NCBI RefSeq assembly: GCF_006517255.1
Contig: NZ_CP041185.1
Coordinates: 806,001 to 870,000, forward strand
Reading direction: 5' to 3'
Origin: Janthinobacterium tructae
GTDB taxonomy: Bacteria > Pseudomonadota > Gammaproteobacteria > Burkholderiales > Burkholderiaceae_D
Length of the DNA: 64,000 nucleotides
Shown: positions 36,223-44,616 of the stretch, piece after piece
How the letters are laid out: every line of letters starts with the position of its first letter
Numbering within the stretch: position 1 is the first letter of the stretch
Made by a program: the position numbers and the translations under genes
Notes under the pieces: generated by a model
Databases searched by the model: none
What the model was told of the DNA's origin: nothing
What the model saw: the letters and a program-made list of their open reading frames with translations, nothing else

Positions 36223-37146
36223 TCATGCGCCAGCGCGCTTCTCGTCACGCCCATACAACCTGCACTCCGCCGCCAGCGCCAGCAAATTCGCATCGCGCTC
36301 GCGGCTGCTCAGCATCAGCAGGGTGATCTGCTGGTGCGAGCCGTAGCGCGCGTCCAGGGGCAGCAGTTCGATGCGCGAGCTGAAGGCGCGCACGCGGCCC
36401 GGCAGCAGGCTGTAGCCGATGCCGCCGCTGACCAGGTTGATCAGCGAGAAGATGTCGCCGACGCGCATGGCCGTGTCGGGTACAAATCCTGCCAGTTCAA
36501 AGGCATGGTTGAAGCTTTGCGAGGTGACGAAACCCTCGTTGAGCGTGACGAATTTATCATTGTGCAGCTGCTGCAAGTCCACCGATGCCGCCCCCGCATA
36601 GGGCGAGCCCAGCGGCGCGGCCAGGTAGACGTCGTCCTGGAACAGGGGCACGGACACCAGTCCCGCATGCTGTTCGTCTTCCTGCACGCCGATGATGATG
36701 GCGTCCAGCCGGCCGTCAGCCAGGCTTTGCAGCAGGTCGCGGTTCGAGCCCAGGGTCAGGTCGATGTCGAGCCCTGGCCTGCGCAGCTTGAGGGCGATCA
36801 CCAGCTGCGGAATGCAGTGCAGGGTCAAGGAATACAGCGAACCGATTTTCAGGCGCACCGGGTTGATGCCCGACATTTCGCGCACCTTGCGCACGCCTTC
36901 CTCGCATTCGGCCAGCGCGCGCCGGGCCGATTCGGCAAAGGTGTAGGCCGCATGCAGGGGGATCAGGCTGCGCCCCTCGCGCTTGAACAGGGGGCAGCGC
37001 AAGCCGTCTTCCAGCGAGTGCAGGGCGCGGTGCACGCTGACCGTGCTCTGGCCCAGCGCATCGGCCACGCGCGCCAGGTTGTTCAATTCCATAAAGCTGA
37101 GAAACACTTCCAGCTTTTTCAAGGTGATTTCTTCGTTGATGGCCAT
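36223..37146 (-). CDS. mdcR: LysR-family regulator of malonate decarboxylase
   Basis: 307 residues. An N-terminal winged HTH (LEVFLSFMELNNLARVADAL, GQSTVSVHRALHSLEDGL) is followed by a LysR effector domain (LKIGSLYSLTLHCIPQLV). It is divergent from mdcA, and a perfect 8-bp inverted repeat with LysR-type T-N11-A geometry lies between them. In other mdc clusters the LysR protein MdcR activates the operon in response to malonate; I assign the same role by position. The start follows AGAGG. Confidence 0.88.
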   Translation of the reverse strand: MAINEEITLKKLEVFLSFMELNNLARVADALGQSTVSVHRALHSLEDGLRCPLFKREGRSLIPLHAAYTFAESARRALAECEEGVRKVREMSGINPVRLKIGSLYSLTLHCIPQLVIALKLRRPGLDIDLTLGSNRDLLQSLADGRLDAIIIGVQEDEQHAGLVSVPLFQDDVYLAAPLGSPYAGAASVDLQQLHNDKFVTLNEGFVTSQSFNHAFELAGFVPDTAMRVGDIFSLINLVSGGIGYSLLPGRVRAFSSRIELLPLDARYGSHQQITLLMLSSRERDANLLALAAECRLYGRDEKRAGA

Positions 37147-37166
37147 GACTAGCCTCTTTCATGGAG

Positions 37167-37191
37167 GTTCATTAACTTCAGGGTAATGAAC
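37167..37191. promoter_or_regulatory. Candidate MdcR operator in the divergent promoter
   Basis: GTTCATTA (37167-37174) and TAATGAAC (37184-37191) are perfect inverted arms with a 9-base spacer. The centre also satisfies T-N11-A (T37173 to A37185). It lies 21 bases upstream of the mdcR start and 75 before mdcA. Confidence 0.7.
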
Positions 37192-37265
37192 ATGGTAGCA
37201 GGTTGATTGTCGCGGTGATGCTTTCGTTCTATCGTCAGGGTTCGATAGCTCACTTCGGAGGCATG

Positions 37266-38939
37266 ATGTCAACCGCCACAGCAGCGCCAGCGCAGCGGCA
37301 AAAACAATGGGACACGCGGCGCACCGAGAAACGCCGCCGTCTCGACGCCGTGCGCCAATATGCGAACGGCCCCGTGCTGCAACAGGGCGATATGGTCGCC
37401 GTGCTCGAAGCCTTGCTCGCGCCGGGCGACCGCGTTGTTCTTGAAGGCAACAACCAGAAGCAGGCCGACTTTCTTGCCCGCATGCTGACCCAGGTCAATC
37501 CCGACAAGATCCACCATCTGCACCTGATCATGCCCAGCGTCAGCCTGCCCGAGCACCTGGACCTGTTCGAGCGGGGCATCGCCCGCAAGCTCGATTTTTC
37601 CTTTGCCGGCACGCAAAGCCTGCGCATCGCCCAGTTCCTGCAGGATGGCTTGCTGGAAGTGGGCGCCATCCACACCTATATCGAACTGTATGCGCGCCTG
37701 TTCGTCGACCTCACGCCCAACGTCGTCATGGTGGCCGGCTACATGGCCGACCGCCAGGGCAATCTGTACACGGGTCCCAGCACGGAAGACACGCCCACTC
37801 TGGTGGAATCGGCGGCCTTCCGCGACGGCATCGTCATTGCCCAGGTGAACCAGATCGTCGACGACGTCAGCGACTTGCCGCGCGTCGACGTGCCCGGCTC
37901 GTGGATCGATTTCGTCGTGCAGTCCGACAAACCGTTCTTCATCGAGCCGCTATTTACCCGCGACCCGCGCGTCATTAAACCTGTGCACGTGCTGATGGCC
38001 ATGATGGCGATCCGCGGCGTATACGAAAAACACCAGGTGCAGTCACTCAATCACGGCATCGGTTTCAATACGGCCGCCATCGAGCTGATTTTGCCCACGT
38101 ATGGCGAGCAGCTGGGCTTGAAAGGCAAGATTTGTCGCAACTGGGTGCTCAATCCCCATCCGACCCTGATACCGGCCATCGAAACGGGCTGGGTCGAGAG
38201 CGTGCACTGCTTCGGCGCGGAGCTGGGCATGGAAGGCTATGCGGCCGCGCGGCCCGACGTCTTTTTCACGGGCCGCGATGGCTCGATGCGCTCGAACCGC
38301 GCTCTGTGCCAGCTGGCGGGCCAGTACGCGGTCGACCTGTTCATCGGTTCGACCCTGCAGATGGATGGCCTGGGCAACTCGTCGACCGTGACGAACGGCC
38401 GCCTGGCGGGCTTTGGCGGCGCGCCCAACATGGGCCACGATCCGCATGGCCGGCGCCACCCGACACCCGCCTGGCTGGACCTGATCGAGACGGACGATCC
38501 GCTGGCGCGCGGCAGGAAGCTGGTGGTGCAGATGGTCGAGACGTTCCAGGACGGCGGCCAGCCGACGATCGTCGAGTCGCTCGATGCCGTGGCCGTGGGC
38601 CAGGACAGCGGCATGCCGCTGGCGCCCGTGATGATCTATGGCGACGACGTCACCCACGTGCTGACGGAAGAGGGCATCGCCTATCTGTACAAGGCCCGTT
38701 CGCTCGACGAGCGCAAGGCCATGCTGGCGGCGGTGGCCGGCGTGACGCCCATCGGCCTGCGCCATGACCCGAAGACCACGGCGAAATTGCGCGCCGATGG
38801 CCTGATCGCGCTGCCCGAGGATATCGGCGTGCAGCGCGGCGCGGCGAACCGCTCGCTGCTGGCCGCGAAAAGCATCGCCGACCTGGTCGAATGGTCCGAC
38901 GGCCTGTATCAACCCCCCGCCAAATTCAGGAGCTGGTAA
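37266..38939 (+). CDS. mdcA: Malonate decarboxylase alpha subunit (acetyl-S-ACP:malonate ACP transferase)
   Basis: 557 residues. MdcA is a CoA-transferase-fold enzyme that swaps acetyl for malonyl on the carrier protein MdcC. Typical stretches are QWDTRRTEKRRRLDAVR at the start, VVLEGNNQKQADFLARML, and GFGGAPNMGHDPHGRRH with PTPAWLDL. GGAGG at 37257-37261 favours the second ATG at 37266 (4-base spacing); the ATG at 37263 would add one Met. It is the first gene of a nine-gene malonate operon. Confidence 0.95.
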   Translation: MSTATAAPAQRQKQWDTRRTEKRRRLDAVRQYANGPVLQQGDMVAVLEALLAPGDRVVLEGNNQKQADFLARMLTQVNPDKIHHLHLIMPSVSLPEHLDLFERGIARKLDFSFAGTQSLRIAQFLQDGLLEVGAIHTYIELYARLFVDLTPNVVMVAGYMADRQGNLYTGPSTEDTPTLVESAAFRDGIVIAQVNQIVDDVSDLPRVDVPGSWIDFVVQSDKPFFIEPLFTRDPRVIKPVHVLMAMMAIRGVYEKHQVQSLNHGIGFNTAAIELILPTYGEQLGLKGKICRNWVLNPHPTLIPAIETGWVESVHCFGAELGMEGYAAARPDVFFTGRDGSMRSNRALCQLAGQYAVDLFIGSTLQMDGLGNSSTVTNGRLAGFGGAPNMGHDPHGRRHPTPAWLDLIETDDPLARGRKLVVQMVETFQDGGQPTIVESLDAVAVGQDSGMPLAPVMIYGDDVTHVLTEEGIAYLYKARSLDERKAMLAAVAGVTPIGLRHDPKTTAKLRADGLIALPEDIGVQRGAANRSLLAAKSIADLVEWSDGLYQPPAKFRSW

Positions 38940-39826
38940 TGACCACGATGATGACAATGACTATCGCGCTGCCGGTGCGGGAACGCTGCGCCGCGCTGGC
39001 GCGGCAGGTGTTGCAGGCGCTGCTCGACGAAGTGACCTTGACGCCGAAACCGGGCCTGGTCGATTTGCGCAGCCGTGGCGCCCACGCGGACTTGAACTGG
39101 GCCTTGATGTGTCATTCGGCCTGTGTGCTGCAGCCCGTGTTTGCCGCCATGGCTGACGCTGGCGCGCAGAGTGAAGACGACGACCTGCTGCGCCAGCGCA
39201 TCGGCGCCATCGGCCGCGATGGCGAAGCGCTGATGCTGACAGCCACGGGCGGCGTCAATACGCACCGGGGCGCCATCTGGGCGCTGGGCTTGCTGGTGAC
39301 GGCGGCGGCGCAGCAGGGCGCGCGAGGCGCATCGCTGGCGCCGCAAGCCGTGGCGGCGCGGGCCGGTGCGCTGGCCCGCTTGACGGACCACGCTGCGCCT
39401 GTCGCCACCGGCAACAAGGGCGAGCTGGCCTGCCTCCAGTATCAGGTGGACGGTGCGCGGGGGCAGGCCCGCGCCGGTTTTCCACTGGTGACGTGCGCCG
39501 GGTTGCCGGCTTTGCATGCCTCGCGTGCGCGCGGCGACAACGAAACGACGGCGCGCCTGAACGCCTTGCTGGCAATTATCAGCCAGCTGGACGACACCTG
39601 CGTGCTGTCGCGCGGCGGCGAGGCGGCTTTGCTGGCGCTGCAGGCAGGGGCGGCGCGGGTGCTGGCGGCCGGCGGCGCGGCCACTGCCGCCGGATCGCAG
39701 GCGCTGCTGGTGCTCGAAGCGGTGGCGCTGGCGCGCGGCGTGTCGCCGGGCGGCGCGGCGGACCTGCTGGCGGCCACCCTGTTCCTGGATCGATTGACAG
39801 AAGGAGACGCGCATGGAAACGCGTAA
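38939..39826 (+). CDS. mdcB: Triphosphoribosyl-dephospho-CoA synthase
   Basis: 295 residues starting at the ATG in the TAATG overlap with mdcA, preceded by AGGAG. It belongs to the CitG/MdcB family and shows the motifs LTPKPGLVDLRSRGAHADL, GGVNTHRGAIWALGLL and a DDTCVLSRGG stretch. It makes the 2'-(5''-triphosphoribosyl)-3'-dephospho-CoA prosthetic-group precursor from ATP and dephospho-CoA, which MdcG then attaches to MdcC. The N-terminal Met/Thr run (MTTMMTMTI) is unusual but harmless. Confidence 0.93.
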   Translation: MTTMMTMTIALPVRERCAALARQVLQALLDEVTLTPKPGLVDLRSRGAHADLNWALMCHSACVLQPVFAAMADAGAQSEDDDLLRQRIGAIGRDGEALMLTATGGVNTHRGAIWALGLLVTAAAQQGARGASLAPQAVAARAGALARLTDHAAPVATGNKGELACLQYQVDGARGQARAGFPLVTCAGLPALHASRARGDNETTARLNALLAIISQLDDTCVLSRGGEAALLALQAGAARVLAAGGAATAAGSQALLVLEAVALARGVSPGGAADLLAATLFLDRLTEGDAHGNA

Positions 39827-40121
39827 CTACGAATTTCCCGCCGGGCCGGCGGCGGCAGGGCGGGCCCTGGCCGGCGTGGTCGGTTCGGGCGACCTGGAAG
39901 TGCTGCTGCAGCCCGGCGACGATGGCGTGATCCGCATCGTCGTCAACACCTCCGTCGACGGCAAGGGCGCCGTGTGGGATGCGCTCTTGCAGCGCGTATT
40001 CGGCGGCGAGCCGCTGCCGGCGGCGACCATCGTCATCAACGATTGCGGCGCCACGCCGGGCGTGGTGCGCATGCGCATCGAGCAAGCTTACGAAGAATTG
40101 CAAGCGGGGAGGGCGGCATGA
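39813..40121 (+). CDS. mdcC: Malonate decarboxylase acyl-carrier subunit (delta)
   Basis: 102 residues. This small carrier bears the phosphoribosyl-dephospho-CoA arm on a serine; Ser25 in VVGSGDLEVLL matches the modified serine known in the Klebsiella protein. The rest is compact (TSVDGKGAVWDALLQRVFG, VRMRIEQAYEELQ). It overlaps mdcB by 14 bases, and AAGGAG precedes the start. Acetyl and malonyl thioesters cycle on it during decarboxylation. Confidence 0.93.
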   Translation: METRNYEFPAGPAAAGRALAGVVGSGDLEVLLQPGDDGVIRIVVNTSVDGKGAVWDALLQRVFGGEPLPAATIVINDCGATPGVVRMRIEQAYEELQAGRAA

Positions 40122-40972
40122 GCACATTGAAGGAATTGCTGGAGCGCGACAGCTTCATCGAACGCGGTGCGCGCAGCCGGGCCAAAGCCTTGCTGGACGC
40201 GGGCAGCATGCGCGAGTTGCTCGACCCGTTCTGCGGCATCGCTTCGCCCTGGCTGCCGCGCCAGGGCGTCACGGCCCAGGCGGACGATGGCGTGGTGGTG
40301 GCCAAGGGCTTGTTCGACGGCCAGCCGGCCGTGGTGCTGGCCATCGAAGGCGCCTACCAGGGCGGCAGCATGGGCGAAGTGGGCGGCGCGAAGATCGCCG
40401 GCGCGCTGGAACTGGCGGCGCGCGACAACCGCCAGGGCGTGCCGACGCGGGCCGTGATCCTGTTCGAGACGGGCGGCGTGCGTCTGCAGGAAGCCAACCT
40501 GGGTCTGGCGGCGATTGCCGACATCCATGCCGCCATCGTCGACCTGCGCCGCTACCAGCCCGTGATCGGCATCACGGCCGGCACCGTCGGCTGCTACGGC
40601 GGCATGTCGATCGCAGCGGGGCTGTGCAGTTATCTGGTCGTCACGCGCGAGGCGCGCCTGGGCCTGAACGGCCCGGCCGTGATCGAGCAGGAGGCGGGCG
40701 TGGACGAATTCGACTCGCGCAACAAACCGTTCATCTGGAGCCTGACGGGCGGCGAACAGCGCTTCCACAGCGGCCTGGCCGATGCCTACGTGGACGACGA
40801 CACGGCGCAGATGCGCGCCACGGTGGCTGGCTTGTTCCGGCGCGGCCTGCCGGCGCAGCACCGTAGCGATCAGGCGGAAGGCTACCTGGCGCGCCTGGCC
40901 AACGTCGATGCCAGCGTGCAAGCCACGCCGGACGCCGTGCGCGTGACCTACAGCAAAGGAGAAGCAGCATGA
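40118..40972 (+). CDS. mdcD: Malonate decarboxylase beta subunit
   Basis: 284 residues from an ATG overlapping the mdcC stop. It is a crotonase-like carboxyltransferase-type subunit, with SFIERGARSRAKALLDAGS, GAYQGGSMGEVGGAKIAGAL and VGCYGGMSIAAGLCSY. With MdcE it decarboxylates malonyl-S-carrier to acetyl-S-carrier, and the acetyl is then exchanged for another malonate. No biotin-carrier subunit is present, so this is the soluble biotin-independent type. Confidence 0.94.
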   Translation: MSTLKELLERDSFIERGARSRAKALLDAGSMRELLDPFCGIASPWLPRQGVTAQADDGVVVAKGLFDGQPAVVLAIEGAYQGGSMGEVGGAKIAGALELAARDNRQGVPTRAVILFETGGVRLQEANLGLAAIADIHAAIVDLRRYQPVIGITAGTVGCYGGMSIAAGLCSYLVVTREARLGLNGPAVIEQEAGVDEFDSRNKPFIWSLTGGEQRFHSGLADAYVDDDTAQMRATVAGLFRRGLPAQHRSDQAEGYLARLANVDASVQATPDAVRVTYSKGEAA

Positions 40973-41781
40973 ACGCCATCACCGACACGAGCCGCGGCGC
41001 CACCTGGCTGGCGGCACTGACGAATAACACTGCGCCGCTGGACGGCTATCCCGCTTCCGTGAGCGTGGTGGACGCGCCGCTGGCGGGCGAACTGGCGCGC
41101 TACCTGGCCGTGCTGCCCGACCCGGACAACCGTTTTACCCGTGCGCGCACGGGTGAAATCGGCCTGATCGAGGCGTGGCAGCTGGCGCGCGCCGTGCAGC
41201 AGATAGTTTTTGAGGACCGCGAGTTGGCGGTAAAACGGCCCATCGTCGCCGTCATCGACGTGGCCAGCCAGGCGTATGGCCGGCGCGAAGAAGCCTACGG
41301 CATCCACCAGGCGCTGGCCGGCGCGGCGGGGGCGTATGCCGAGGCGCGCCTGGCCGGCCACCCCGTGATCGGCCTGATTGTGGGCAAGGCCATGTCGGGC
41401 GCTTTTCTCGCCCACGGCTACCAGGCCAACCGCCTGATCGCGCTCGACGATCCGCAAGTGATGGTGCACGCCATGGGCAAGGCGTCGGCGGCGCGCATCA
41501 CCTTGCGCACGGTGGAGGCACTGGAAGCGCTGGCCGAGACCATCGCGCCCATGGCTTACGACATCGGCAACTACGCCACCCTGGGGCTGCTGTGGCAAAC
41601 CTTGCCCGTGGCGCAGCCGGATGCGCCGTCGGAGCTTGATCTGGCGCAGGTGCGCGCCAGCCTGCAGGCGGCCCTCAGCGATATTCGCGCCGACCCGCAG
41701 CGCGACCTCTCCAGCCGCCTGGGCGCGCCGCACCGCCAGGCGTCGGCAAGAGTCAGGGAGGTGCTGGGACAGCAGTGGTAG
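40969..41781 (+). CDS. mdcE: Malonate decarboxylase gamma subunit
   Basis: 270 residues, overlapping mdcD by ATGA with AAGGAG upstream. It shares the crotonase-like fold of the beta subunit: FTRARTGEIGLIEAWQLAR, PIVAVIDVASQAYGRREEAY and IGLIVGKAMSGAFLAHGYQA. It forms the decarboxylase heterodimer with MdcD in the cytoplasm. A 54-base gap separates it from madL, where a secondary control point could lie. Confidence 0.94.
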   Translation: MNAITDTSRGATWLAALTNNTAPLDGYPASVSVVDAPLAGELARYLAVLPDPDNRFTRARTGEIGLIEAWQLARAVQQIVFEDRELAVKRPIVAVIDVASQAYGRREEAYGIHQALAGAAGAYAEARLAGHPVIGLIVGKAMSGAFLAHGYQANRLIALDDPQVMVHAMGKASAARITLRTVEALEALAETIAPMAYDIGNYATLGLLWQTLPVAQPDAPSELDLAQVRASLQAALSDIRADPQRDLSSRLGAPHRQASARVREVLGQQW

Positions 41782-41835
41782 GTGAAACAACAGAGAAGAC
41801 ATCAAGTCATTCCTATTCCTATAACGGAGACAATC

Positions 41836-42249
41836 ATGATCATTTACGGAACCGCATTACTGGCCCTGTGCCATTTGCTCGGCATCTTCCTGGGCGACCT
41901 GCTCGGGCAGTTGATGGGCGTCAAAACCAACGTGGGCGGGGTGGGCATTGCCATGCTGCTCTTAATCTGTGCCCGGCTCTACATGCAGCGGCGATCCTGG
42001 CTGCCGCAGATGACGGAACGGGGCGTCGAATACTGGGGTGCCATGTATATTCCCGTGGTGGTGGCGATGGCGGCGCAGCAGGATGTGGTCGCGGCGCTGC
42101 GCGGCGGGCCGGCGGCCGTGCTGGCCGCCATCGGTTCCGTCGTCGTTTGCGGCGCCGTGATTTCTCTGATTAACAGGATGGAAAGCCCGGCCGCCATCGC
42201 GGCTGCCGAAGCCGAGTCGATTCTGATCAAGGAGCACCGTCATGCTTGA
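41836..42249 (+). CDS. madL: Malonate transporter subunit MadL
   Basis: 137 residues from the ATG at 41836 with CGGAG 7 bases upstream; longer readings upstream are polar and unlikely. It has about four hydrophobic helices (IIYGTALLALCHLLGIFLGDLL, GGVGIAMLLLICARLYM, YWGAMYIPVVVAMAAQQDV, AAIGSVVVCGAVISLI). MadL and MadM together form a sodium-dependent malonate carrier, first described in Malonomonas. It replaces the MdcF carrier of Klebsiella. The 3' end overlaps madM by 8 bases. Confidence 0.92.
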   Translation: MIIYGTALLALCHLLGIFLGDLLGQLMGVKTNVGGVGIAMLLLICARLYMQRRSWLPQMTERGVEYWGAMYIPVVVAMAAQQDVVAALRGGPAAVLAAIGSVVVCGAVISLINRMESPAAIAAAEAESILIKEHRHA

Positions 42250-43006
42250 ACTCTTTGAAAAAGCCGCCGCCCACAATGGCCTGGTGACGGCATTCGCCGT
42301 AGTCGGACTGATCATGCTGGTATCGGTGGCGCTGTCGAAGTATCTGACCCTGGGCCGCGTGCATGGCTCGGCCATTGCCATCGTGATTGGCCTGGGCCTC
42401 GCTTACTGGGGCGGCGTGCATAGTGGCGGCCATAAGGGACTGGCCGATTTGTCGCTGTTCGGTGGCATCGGACTGATGGGCGGCGCCATGCTGCGCGACT
42501 TCGCCATCGTCGCCACCGCCTTCGAGGTGCAGGCCACCGAGGCGCGCAAGGCCGGCTTGATCGGCCTCGTGGCACTGATGCTGGGCGTGGTGCTGCCGTT
42601 CCTCGTCGGCGCTGGTGTCGCTTATGCGTTTGGCTATTCGGATGCCGTCAGCATGACCACCATCGGCGCCGGCGCTGTCACGTATATCGTCGGCCCCGTC
42701 ACGGGCGCGGCCATCGGCGCCAGTTCGGACGTGATGGCCCTGAGCATTGCGGCGGGCTTGATCAAGGCCATCCTGGTGATGGTGGGCACGCCCGCCGCGG
42801 CGCGCTTCCTGCGCCTGAAAACACCGCGTTCGGCGATGGTGTTCGGCGGCCTGGCCGGCACCGTCAGCGGCGTATCGGCCGGATTGGCCGCCACCGACCG
42901 CAAGCTGGTGCCATATGGCGCGCTGGTGGCCACGTTTCACACGGGCCTGGGCTGCCTGCTGGGCCCATCCTTGCTGTTCTTTGCCGTCAAGGCGGTGGTG
43001 GCCTGA
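42242..43006 (+). CDS. madM: Malonate transporter subunit MadM
   Basis: 254 residues, very hydrophobic, about seven to eight membrane helices. Characteristic stretches are LADLSLFGGIGLMGGAMLRD, TIGAGAVTYIVGPVTGAAIG and FGGLAGTVSGVSAGLAATDR. It is the larger partner of MadL in malonate uptake. AAGGAG precedes the start within the madL 3' end, and its stop overlaps the mdcG start (TGATG). Confidence 0.93.
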   Translation: MLELFEKAAAHNGLVTAFAVVGLIMLVSVALSKYLTLGRVHGSAIAIVIGLGLAYWGGVHSGGHKGLADLSLFGGIGLMGGAMLRDFAIVATAFEVQATEARKAGLIGLVALMLGVVLPFLVGAGVAYAFGYSDAVSMTTIGAGAVTYIVGPVTGAAIGASSDVMALSIAAGLIKAILVMVGTPAAARFLRLKTPRSAMVFGGLAGTVSGVSAGLAATDRKLVPYGALVATFHTGLGCLLGPSLLFFAVKAVVA

Positions 43007-43623
43007 TGCAAAATCTTCGCGCGCATGATCTGCTATGGGCATCCGGCCTGCCTGAGGGGGCGCCGTTGCCCGCCTGGCTAGACGCTGTCTGGCTGCGGGC
43101 GGCGCCGCTGGTGGTGCGGCGCGCCAGCTGCGCGCCCGGACGTATCCCCGTGGGCGTGCGCGGCATGCTGCGCAGCGAGCGGCACGCATGCGAAGTGGAG
43201 GCCGCCGCCGTGCTGCACCGGGTGACGCCGGAAATGCTGGCGCGGCTGGCGCGCACGCCGCTGCCTGGGCCTTCCTGCGCCGCGCTCGATGCGCTGCGCC
43301 AGGTGGCGCCCTTGCTCGACGCCACGGGCTGGGCCTGGGGGCCGACGGGCGGCGTTGGGTTCGCGCTGGCGAGCGGCTTGCCCGTGCTGCGCGCCGACAG
43401 CGACCTCGATCTCGTGCTGCGCATCGCCGCGCCACCGGACGCCGACCAGGCCGACGCCCTGCGCGCCATCGCGGCGAGTGTCACGGCGTGCCGGCTGGAC
43501 CTGCAGATCGACACGGGCCTTGGCGGCTTTGCGTATGCCGAATGGGCAGCGGGCCGGGGCAGGGTGCTGCTGAAAACGGATCGCGGCCCGCTTCTGACGG
43601 CCACGCCATGGGAGCTTGCATGA
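43006..43623 (+). CDS. mdcG: Phosphoribosyl-dephospho-CoA transferase (holo-carrier synthase)
   Basis: 205 residues. MdcG is a nucleotidyltransferase-like enzyme that attaches the prosthetic group made by MdcB to MdcC. The metal-binding acidic pattern appears in LRADSDLDLVLRI, with ACRLDLQIDTGLGGFAYAEW further on, and the N-terminal half has RIPVGVRGMLRSERHA. The start overlaps the madM stop, and the stop overlaps mdcH. Confidence 0.9.
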   Translation: MQNLRAHDLLWASGLPEGAPLPAWLDAVWLRAAPLVVRRASCAPGRIPVGVRGMLRSERHACEVEAAAVLHRVTPEMLARLARTPLPGPSCAALDALRQVAPLLDATGWAWGPTGGVGFALASGLPVLRADSDLDLVLRIAAPPDADQADALRAIAASVTACRLDLQIDTGLGGFAYAEWAAGRGRVLLKTDRGPLLTATPWELA

Positions 43624-44552
43624 GCGTGTTATTTACCTTTCCCGGCCAGGGCGCCCAGACTCCGGGCATGCTGCATGCGCTGCCGGACGATGCGGCGGTG
43701 AGAGATTCCCTGGCTGAAGCGGCGGGAGCGCTGGGCCACGATCCTTTGGCACTGGATACGGCCGCCGCACTGGCATCGACGCGGGCCGTGCAACTGTGTC
43801 TGCTGATCGCCGGCGTGGCGATGGCGCGTTCGCTGGCCGCGCGTGGCGCGCTACCGGACATGGTGGCCGGCTTTTCCATCGGCGAGTATGCGGCGGCGGT
43901 GGTGGCTGGCGCGCTAGATTTCACCGATGCCCTGCGCCTGGTGGCGCGGCGCGGGCAGCTGATGGAACAGGCGTATCCCACCGGCTACGGCATGGCGGCC
44001 ATCATCGGCCTGGATCTGGCGCAACTCGAACCCTTGCTGGCCCGGGTGCACGGCGCCGCCACGCCAGTATATGTCGCCAACCTGAACGCTCCGCGCCAGA
44101 TCGCCATTGCCGGCAGCGAGCCCGCCCTGCAAGCCGTGATGGCGCTGGCCCTGGCGCACGGCGCCAGCAAGGCCAAGCGCCTGGCCGTCAGCGTGCCGTC
44201 GCACTGCCCGCTGCTGGACGCCGCCGCGCTGGACTTGCGCGCCGCCTTCGACAGCGTGACCGTGCGCCGCCCGTCGCTCGTCTACCTGAGCAGCAGCGCG
44301 GCGCGCACGCTGTTCGATGCTGCCCGCATCCGCGACAGCCTGGCCGCCAACATGGCACAGCGCGTGCAATGGGCCGCTACCTCGCGCCTGGCGTGGGAAC
44401 GGGGCGCCCGGCTGGCCCTGGAAATGCCGCCCGGCAGCGTCCTGACGCGCCTGACGGCGCCTGACTTCACCGATGGCGTGGCCGTCTGCTGCGACGGCAA
44501 CCGGGTCGACAGCCTGCTGGCGCTGGTGCGGCGGGAGCGGAACGGGCCTTGA
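43620..44552 (+). CDS. mdcH: Malonyl-CoA:carrier transacylase
   Basis: 310 residues, an FabD-like acyltransferase. The N-terminus has LFTFPGQGAQTPGML, and the active serine is Ser86 in GFSIGEYAAAVVAG (MdcH proteins commonly have Phe before the serine where FabD has His). VPSHCPLLD supplies the catalytic His. It charges the holo-carrier with malonyl from malonyl-CoA to start the cycle. It is the last gene of the operon. Confidence 0.92.
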   Translation: MSVLFTFPGQGAQTPGMLHALPDDAAVRDSLAEAAGALGHDPLALDTAAALASTRAVQLCLLIAGVAMARSLAARGALPDMVAGFSIGEYAAAVVAGALDFTDALRLVARRGQLMEQAYPTGYGMAAIIGLDLAQLEPLLARVHGAATPVYVANLNAPRQIAIAGSEPALQAVMALALAHGASKAKRLAVSVPSHCPLLDAAALDLRAAFDSVTVRRPSLVYLSSSAARTLFDAARIRDSLAANMAQRVQWAATSRLAWERGARLALEMPPGSVLTRLTAPDFTDGVAVCCDGNRVDSLLALVRRERNGP

Positions 44553-44616
44553 TACAGCGCAATATGGCGTAGCGCTTTCCGGTAAAATCGGTGCACCCGC
44601 ATTCTACGGAGCCGCC

